From an uncultured Mucilaginibacter sp. (GTDB lineage Bacteria; Bacteroidota; Bacteroidia; Sphingobacteriales; Sphingobacteriaceae): a stretch of DNA of 20,451 nucleotides. The first letter of the stretch is position 1; each line of letters begins with the position of its first letter. The stretch spans positions 1 to 20,451 of the forward strand of contig NZ_CAMLOV010000095.1 in the NCBI RefSeq assembly GCF_946481715.1, written 5' to 3'. Positions 15,588 to 20,451 of the stretch are shown here, one piece after another. The notes below the pieces were generated by a model. The model saw nothing but the letters and a program-made list of their open reading frames with translations, was not told the origin of the DNA and did no database searches. The position numbers and the translations under genes were made by a program.

Positions 15588-18500
15588 ATGCGCGTAAAAC
15601 TTTATATTGTCGTTTCAGCATTGCTTTTTGCTTACACCAACAATTTTGCGCAAAATAACCAATACCAATTTTCGCGGCTCAATATAAGCAACGGGCTATC
15701 GCACAGTCAGGTTAATTGCATATTTAAAGATACAAAAGGCTTCATGTGGTTCGGTACGGCGTCGGGCCTTAACCGCTATGATGGTTATAGTTTTAAAGTT
15801 TTTAAGCACAACGTAAATAACAAGAACTCCATTAATGACGATTTTGTAACTAATATTTGCGAAGGCCCCGACAAAAAATTATGGGTAACAACCCGGGCCG
15901 GGTATTCCTTTTACGACCCCGAAACGGAGCAGTTTAATAATGATGTATCGCCGGTGCTCTATTCTTTCAAACTTCCCGAGTATCCGACTGTTTCCAAAAT
16001 ACTTCACATCGGAAAAGGCGACTTCTGGTTTTTGTGCCCTGATTCGGGCCTTTACAGGTATAATAAATTGAAAGGAACCACGACACGTTATCATCATCAC
16101 CATAATTCCAGCCCATCATTATATTCAAATTCCATTACAGACATTAAACAGGATGCACGCGGCAATTTATGGCTTGTTTATAACGACGGCGTAGTAGAGC
16201 TATTTGATGTACAACGCAATGCAATTACGTATCACACAGATGTTTTTAGCAAAGCCGCTAATAGTAAAGGCCGGTACTACTCGATAACTGTTGACAAGGA
16301 TGGCGACCTTTGGGTGTTTAATCCGAATATGGACTCCGGCGCCTATTATTACAGCCCGCTGACGGGACGTTTCCGGCGCTTTGCAAAAGAATCGGCAGAG
16401 GCACCGCTTATGTCGAACATCATCACTAATATTATTCAGGCCGACGATGGCCTTATCTGGATATCCACAGATCATGGCGGGATAAACGTATTGGACAAGA
16501 AAAGCCTCAAAATTACTTATTTACTAAACAGGGAAGACGATGCGAAATCATTGGGGCAGAACACTGTATTGCTTTACAAAGACAACACCGGCATTATGTG
16601 GGCCGGTACGCTTAGGGAGGGGGTAAGTTACTATCATAAAAATATTATCAGGTTCCCGTTATACAGGCACTTTGCTTCAGATCCCAGGAGCATTGGTTTT
16701 GAAGATGTTAATAAGTTTGTTGAGGATAAACACGGCAATTTATGGATCGGAACCAATGGGGGCGGGTTAATTTATTTTGACCGCAAAGCAGGCAAGTTTA
16801 CCCAGTATAAACACGATCCGGGAAACGCGAATAGCCTCAGCAGTGATATCATCGTTAGTTTATGTATCGACCATAACCAGCAACTATGGATAGGTACGTA
16901 TTTTGGCGGGCTGGACCAATTTGACGGACGGAAATTTATCCACTACAAACATAATGATGGGGTGCCCACCAGCATCGCCGATGACCGGATATGGAGTATC
17001 CTGGAAGATTCCTCAAACCGGTTATGGATAGGTACTTTTGCGGCAGGCCTGCAAATGTTTGACAGGGAAAAAAAGATATTTTCTTCTCCCTTTAAACAAG
17101 GCGATATCACGTCGCCTTATATATCCGCACTCCATGAGGATACCAAGGGTAACCTCTGGGTAGGAGGGTACTTTGGGATAAGCAAAATATTAAAAAATGG
17201 ACGTGGCGTTATACATTATAATAGAAAGAAAAACGACCCTAACAGTTTGATTAGCGATGACATCAATAGTATTACGCAGGACAGCCGTGGCTTGATCTGG
17301 ATAGCGACAAGGGACGGACTGAGCATATTGAACCCTGAAACAAACCGGTTCATCTCGCTGACGAAAAAGGACGGGTTGCCAGACAACCAGGTTTCGAATG
17401 TATTGGAGGACAGCAGGGGAGCCATGTGGGTAAGTACATCAAACGGGCTGTGCCGGGTAACACTGACACCAGGCAACGGTACATATGAGTTTCAATTTGA
17501 ACGTTTTGACGAAACAGATGGCCTGCAAGGCAGAGAGTTCAGTGCATATGCAGCCTTAAGAACCAATAAAGGGGAATTGATATTTGGCGGTTCGCATGGC
17601 TTTAATATTTTCGACCCACTGAGTATACATCCGAATATCGAGAAGCCTAAATTAATTTTCACCGGTTTTCAGCTATTTAACAAAAGTATATCGGCCAATG
17701 AAGAAGTTGACGGCCATGTTGTATTAACTAAAGCCATTTCGGCTACAAGCGAGATAACACTGAACCACAGCGAAAATGTGTTTACCATTGAATTTGCCGC
17801 CTTAAATTTCTTTAACCCCAATAAAATAACCCATCAGTATATGATGGAGGGTTTTGATAAAGGCTGGCTTACCGCAGATAATGCTACCCGGAAAGCTACC
17901 TACACCAACCTTGATGGAGGCGATTATACCTTTAAAGTAAGGGCTATTGGCCAGGAGGGAAGATGGAAACCCAGCTATATAAAATTAAAGATTAAGGTGT
18001 TTCCCCCGTTCTGGAAATCTACTTTAGCTTATGTTGTTTACCTTTTGCTGATAACCGGGACGCTTTTTTTAATTCGCCGGCGGGGAATACAAAAAATAAG
18101 AAGGCAATTCATAGCCGAAAAAGAAAAGCAGGAAGCAAATTCGTTAATTGAGCAGGAGCGGCAGGAGGTTAAGCGTATGCAGGAACTTGATCAGTTGAAA
18201 ACCAAATTTTTAACCAATGTGAGCCACGAGTTCAGAACGCCATTGTCCTTAATTATGGCCCCTGTTGATAAAATGCTTATTGATGCCGATAATGAGCGGG
18301 GCGAGCAATTGAATATGATAAGGAGAAACGCCAAAAGGTTATTAAACCTTGTAAACCAACTCCTTGATTTCCGGAAGATGGAAGTGCAGGAACTTAAGTT
18401 ACACGCGCGGAGAGGCGATATAGTGAGCTTTATTAAGGAAATGTCTTATTCCTTTTCAGATATTGCTGAAAAAAAACATATCAGATTTGTCTTCGACTCG

Positions 18501-19760
18501 GAAATTGAAAAGCTGAACGTCAATTTCGACCACGATAAAATAGAACGTATCATATTTAACCTGCTTTCTAATGCATTTAAATTTACTCCAGAGGGCGGGC
18601 ACGTAAGCGTATTATTATCAACCAAGAAAACTCCCGGGCAGCAGATGCTCGAAATAAAGGTTATTGATACAGGTATAGGCATTCCTGCGGATAAAAAGGA
18701 TAAAATTTTTGAACGCTTTTTTCAAAACGATATTCCAGGATCTATGGTTAACCAAGGCAGTGGTATCGGCCTATCGATAACAAAGGAATTTGTAAAGCTG
18801 CACAATGGTGAAATGTATGTAGAGAGCGAACTTGGGCAGGGAAGTTATTTTACCATTTTACTGCCTTTACACATCGCGATCGAGGCGGAAGAACAAGACT
18901 TTTACGACGAGCGTAGCCCAGCCGAACCTCCCGGCACGTCGTGCGAGCATGCCTTGCAACAACCCGGGGGCCTTGCAGCAACTAAAAAGCTTACTGTTTT
19001 ACTGGTTGAAGATAACGAAGACTTCCGCTTTTATTTAAAAGACAATTTAAACGACGTCTTTCATATTATTGAGGCGGCTAACGGCAAAGAAGGATGGCAA
19101 AAAACCCTGAGCCTGCACCCTAACCTGGTAGTTAGTGATATAACTATGCCCGAAATGAATGGGATAGACCTTTGCCGTAAAATACGCAACGATAAACGTA
19201 CATCGCACATACCGGTTGTATTACTTACTGCTATAACCGGCGAAGAGCAACAGTTAAAGGGCCTTGAAACAGGTGCCAATGACTACCTTACCAAACCTTT
19301 CAATTTTGAGATCCTGCTATCCAAGCTGAAAAACATACTGGCCATACAGCAGGATATGCGCAAAACCTATCAAAAACAGCTTGATGCCAAGCCAACCGAT
19401 GTAATGCCCGAGTCGTTTGACGAGGCTTTTATTAAAAAGGCCTTACTCCTCATCGAAAAAAACATTGATAATGCCGATTTCTCAGTAGAAGAACTCAGTA
19501 GCGAATTATGCGTGAGCCGCGTTACACTTTATAAAAGAGCGTTAACCTTAACCGGAATGTCTCCGGTAGAGCTTGTCAGGTCTATTCGTTTAAAACGTGC
19601 TGCGCAATTGCTTGAGAATTCGCAGCTGACCATCTCCCAGATATCATACAAAGTAGGCTTTAAAAGCCAAAAGTATTTTGTGCGGTCTTTTAAAGCCGAA
19701 TTCAATTGCCTCCCATCGGCATATCAGCAAAAAAGCAAACAGCAGGCCGATAAAGCCTGA
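15588..19760 (+). CDS. Hybrid two-component system (HTCS) sensor kinase/response regulator
   Basis: A 1390-residue single-protein signalling system. A signal peptide (MRVKLYIVVSALLFAYTNNFAQ) is followed by about 13-14 Reg_prop propeller repeats (for example GFMWFGTASGLNRYDG, GNLWIGTNGGGLIYFD, NRLWIGTFAAGLQMFD) up to about residue 700, then a Y_Y_Y domain (about 724-805; GFDKGWLTADNATRKATYTN). One membrane helix lies at about 812-830. The cytoplasmic part has a coiled linker, a HisKA domain with phospho-acceptor His880 in VSHEFRTPLS, an HATPase_c domain with FNLLSNAFKFTPEGG, DTGIGIP (near 1027) and GSGIGLSI (near 1058), a receiver domain with Asp1184 in VVSDITMPEMNG, and an AraC-type HTH (about 1280-1385). 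HTCS proteins sense oligosaccharides in the periplasm and activate a nearby polysaccharide utilisation locus. All key catalytic residues are present. Likely targets are the GH5 gene and genes right of the window. Confidence 0.96.
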   Translation: MRVKLYIVVSALLFAYTNNFAQNNQYQFSRLNISNGLSHSQVNCIFKDTKGFMWFGTASGLNRYDGYSFKVFKHNVNNKNSINDDFVTNICEGPDKKLWVTTRAGYSFYDPETEQFNNDVSPVLYSFKLPEYPTVSKILHIGKGDFWFLCPDSGLYRYNKLKGTTTRYHHHHNSSPSLYSNSITDIKQDARGNLWLVYNDGVVELFDVQRNAITYHTDVFSKAANSKGRYYSITVDKDGDLWVFNPNMDSGAYYYSPLTGRFRRFAKESAEAPLMSNIITNIIQADDGLIWISTDHGGINVLDKKSLKITYLLNREDDAKSLGQNTVLLYKDNTGIMWAGTLREGVSYYHKNIIRFPLYRHFASDPRSIGFEDVNKFVEDKHGNLWIGTNGGGLIYFDRKAGKFTQYKHDPGNANSLSSDIIVSLCIDHNQQLWIGTYFGGLDQFDGRKFIHYKHNDGVPTSIADDRIWSILEDSSNRLWIGTFAAGLQMFDREKKIFSSPFKQGDITSPYISALHEDTKGNLWVGGYFGISKILKNGRGVIHYNRKKNDPNSLISDDINSITQDSRGLIWIATRDGLSILNPETNRFISLTKKDGLPDNQVSNVLEDSRGAMWVSTSNGLCRVTLTPGNGTYEFQFERFDETDGLQGREFSAYAALRTNKGELIFGGSHGFNIFDPLSIHPNIEKPKLIFTGFQLFNKSISANEEVDGHVVLTKAISATSEITLNHSENVFTIEFAALNFFNPNKITHQYMMEGFDKGWLTADNATRKATYTNLDGGDYTFKVRAIGQEGRWKPSYIKLKIKVFPPFWKSTLAYVVYLLLITGTLFLIRRRGIQKIRRQFIAEKEKQEANSLIEQERQEVKRMQELDQLKTKFLTNVSHEFRTPLSLIMAPVDKMLIDADNERGEQLNMIRRNAKRLLNLVNQLLDFRKMEVQELKLHARRGDIVSFIKEMSYSFSDIAEKKHIRFVFDSEIEKLNVNFDHDKIERIIFNLLSNAFKFTPEGGHVSVLLSTKKTPGQQMLEIKVIDTGIGIPADKKDKIFERFFQNDIPGSMVNQGSGIGLSITKEFVKLHNGEMYVESELGQGSYFTILLPLHIAIEAEEQDFYDERSPAEPPGTSCEHALQQPGGLAATKKLTVLLVEDNEDFRFYLKDNLNDVFHIIEAANGKEGWQKTLSLHPNLVVSDITMPEMNGIDLCRKIRNDKRTSHIPVVLLTAITGEEQQLKGLETGANDYLTKPFNFEILLSKLKNILAIQQDMRKTYQKQLDAKPTDVMPESFDEAFIKKALLLIEKNIDNADFSVEELSSELCVSRVTLYKRALTLTGMSPVELVRSIRLKRAAQLLENSQLTISQISYKVGFKSQKYFVRSFKAEFNCLPSAYQQKSKQQADKA

Positions 19761-20451
19761 TAACCCTTGGCAGGCCGCCATTAATTTTACCACTTTCCGG
19801 CCCATTTTGTTAACCTCCGGGCTTGTATTTTCTCATTTTTTTGCTGTTAAATAAGTGTTTGTCACTTTAATATGCTGTAAATAAGGCATTTAATAGCCTT
19901 TAACATTTGTGCCCCCATTTTTGAACAATCGATTGCGTTGCCCCATGTAGTTTTAACCTATACAAAATGGCATAGGTTCAATATACCTGCCGCAGGCCCG
20001 TTATCCAGCAATGGTACAGGCATATAACCAATTTTATTAATAACCTGATTAAACTAAGCATTATGCTAGAACGTGTACTTATTAGCGCCTGTTATTTGCC
20101 TGCCGGGCTTTACCTAAAACAGTTCGGAAGCTATCATTAATGCCTCATATACAGCATGAACCGCCTGCAACAGCAACGGGCATTTATCGCTAATTATCTT
20201 TTTAGCTTGATGTTAAGGGTGCCGTTATCGGCAATTGTACACAGGTAATAAACTCAACTTAACACATAAAATACGATGGGAGGAAAATTATGCCGAGAAG
20301 TTAACCAATAAACCAAATAAACGAACCTATGACGGAACTAAGAATAAAGCAGTTTCCGGCGGTTGTTTTTGGGTATTGGGTTACCAAAGGAGATAGGATA
20401 AAAAAAACAAATTATGAATGAAAGAAAAACCAATTAAGCGCTAACCAACCA
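19761..20451 (+). other. 691-bp region without recognisable gene, probable leader of a downstream gene
   Basis: No long open frame or RNA gene is seen. A weak hairpin AAGGC/GCCTT at 19883-19900 could help end the HTCS transcript, but it lacks a proper T-run. The inverted repeat at 19955-19978 is listed separately. TAACCAATT at 20025-20033 and TTAACCAAT at 20301-20309 resemble, in inverse, the AATTGGTTA repeats on the other side of the HTCS gene. A possible -7-like TATCTTTT lies at 20195-20202. The small frame 20329-20421 (30 codons, MTELRIKQFPAVVFGYWVTK...) has no supporting evidence. Long leaders like this often precede susC genes under HTCS control; that reading is inference. Confidence 0.5.
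19955..19978. repeat. Inverted repeat AACCTAT-N10-ATAGGTT
   Basis: Perfect 7-bp arms (19955-19961 and 19972-19978) separated by 10 bases. It lies in the presumed control region right of the HTCS gene. It could be a regulator site or a small hairpin; no T-run follows. Confidence 0.5.

Noticed and set aside
20329..20421. 30-codon open frame as a leader peptide or small gene
   Set aside because: Nothing beyond an ATG and a stop supports it: no ribosome site, no codon run and no terminator-antiterminator pair.

Overview
The window reads as chromosomal DNA of a Bacteroidota bacterium, most like the Sphingobacteriaceae (Mucilaginibacter/Pedobacter type; genus is inference). Reasons: a SusC/SusD pair, a DUF1735 surface lipoprotein, a one-protein hybrid two-component regulator (HTCS), TAnnTTTG-type -7 promoter elements, weak use of Shine-Dalgarno sites, and a tRNA without encoded CCA.

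Layout. 1-1958 (minus): PadR-type repressor followed by a PspC-domain membrane protein that runs off the left edge; the padR promoter carries two overlapping perfect palindromes that look like an autoregulatory operator. 2072-7875 (plus): a promoter, then SusC-like receptor, SusD-like lipoprotein and DUF1735 lipoprotein, closed by a strong terminator; a perfect 11-bp hairpin sits on the susD stop codon. 7986-8924 (plus): a secreted protein of unknown function with a carboxypeptidase-regulatory-like domain. 8925-9244: no gene; alternative hairpins and an array of 10-bp repeats. 9245-10671 (minus): an S66 LD-carboxypeptidase and a DoxX-family membrane protein in one operon with a shared terminator. 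10712-13041 (plus): metG with its own promoter, then tRNA-Arg(CCU) with promoter and terminator. 13165-14945 (minus): a secreted GH5 glycanase with a C-terminal ricin-type/CBM13 lectin domain. 15588-19760 (plus): a 1390-residue HTCS, divergent from the GH5 gene. 19761-20451: 691 bases without a recognisable gene, probably the leader region of a gene beyond the edge.

How the genes work together. SusC/SusD/DUF1735 form an outer-membrane uptake system for an unidentified (probably glycan) ligand; no glycosidase lies in that operon. The GH5 enzyme and the HTCS look like the left end of a second polysaccharide utilisation locus continuing to the right: the HTCS would sense a periplasmic oligosaccharide and switch on the hydrolase and whatever follows. 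metG, tRNA-Arg and the carboxypeptidase are housekeeping. No phage, CRISPR array, insertion sequence or defence system was seen. The least explained elements are the decamer repeat array at 9121-9236, the palindromic padR promoter, and the hairpin on the susD stop codon.
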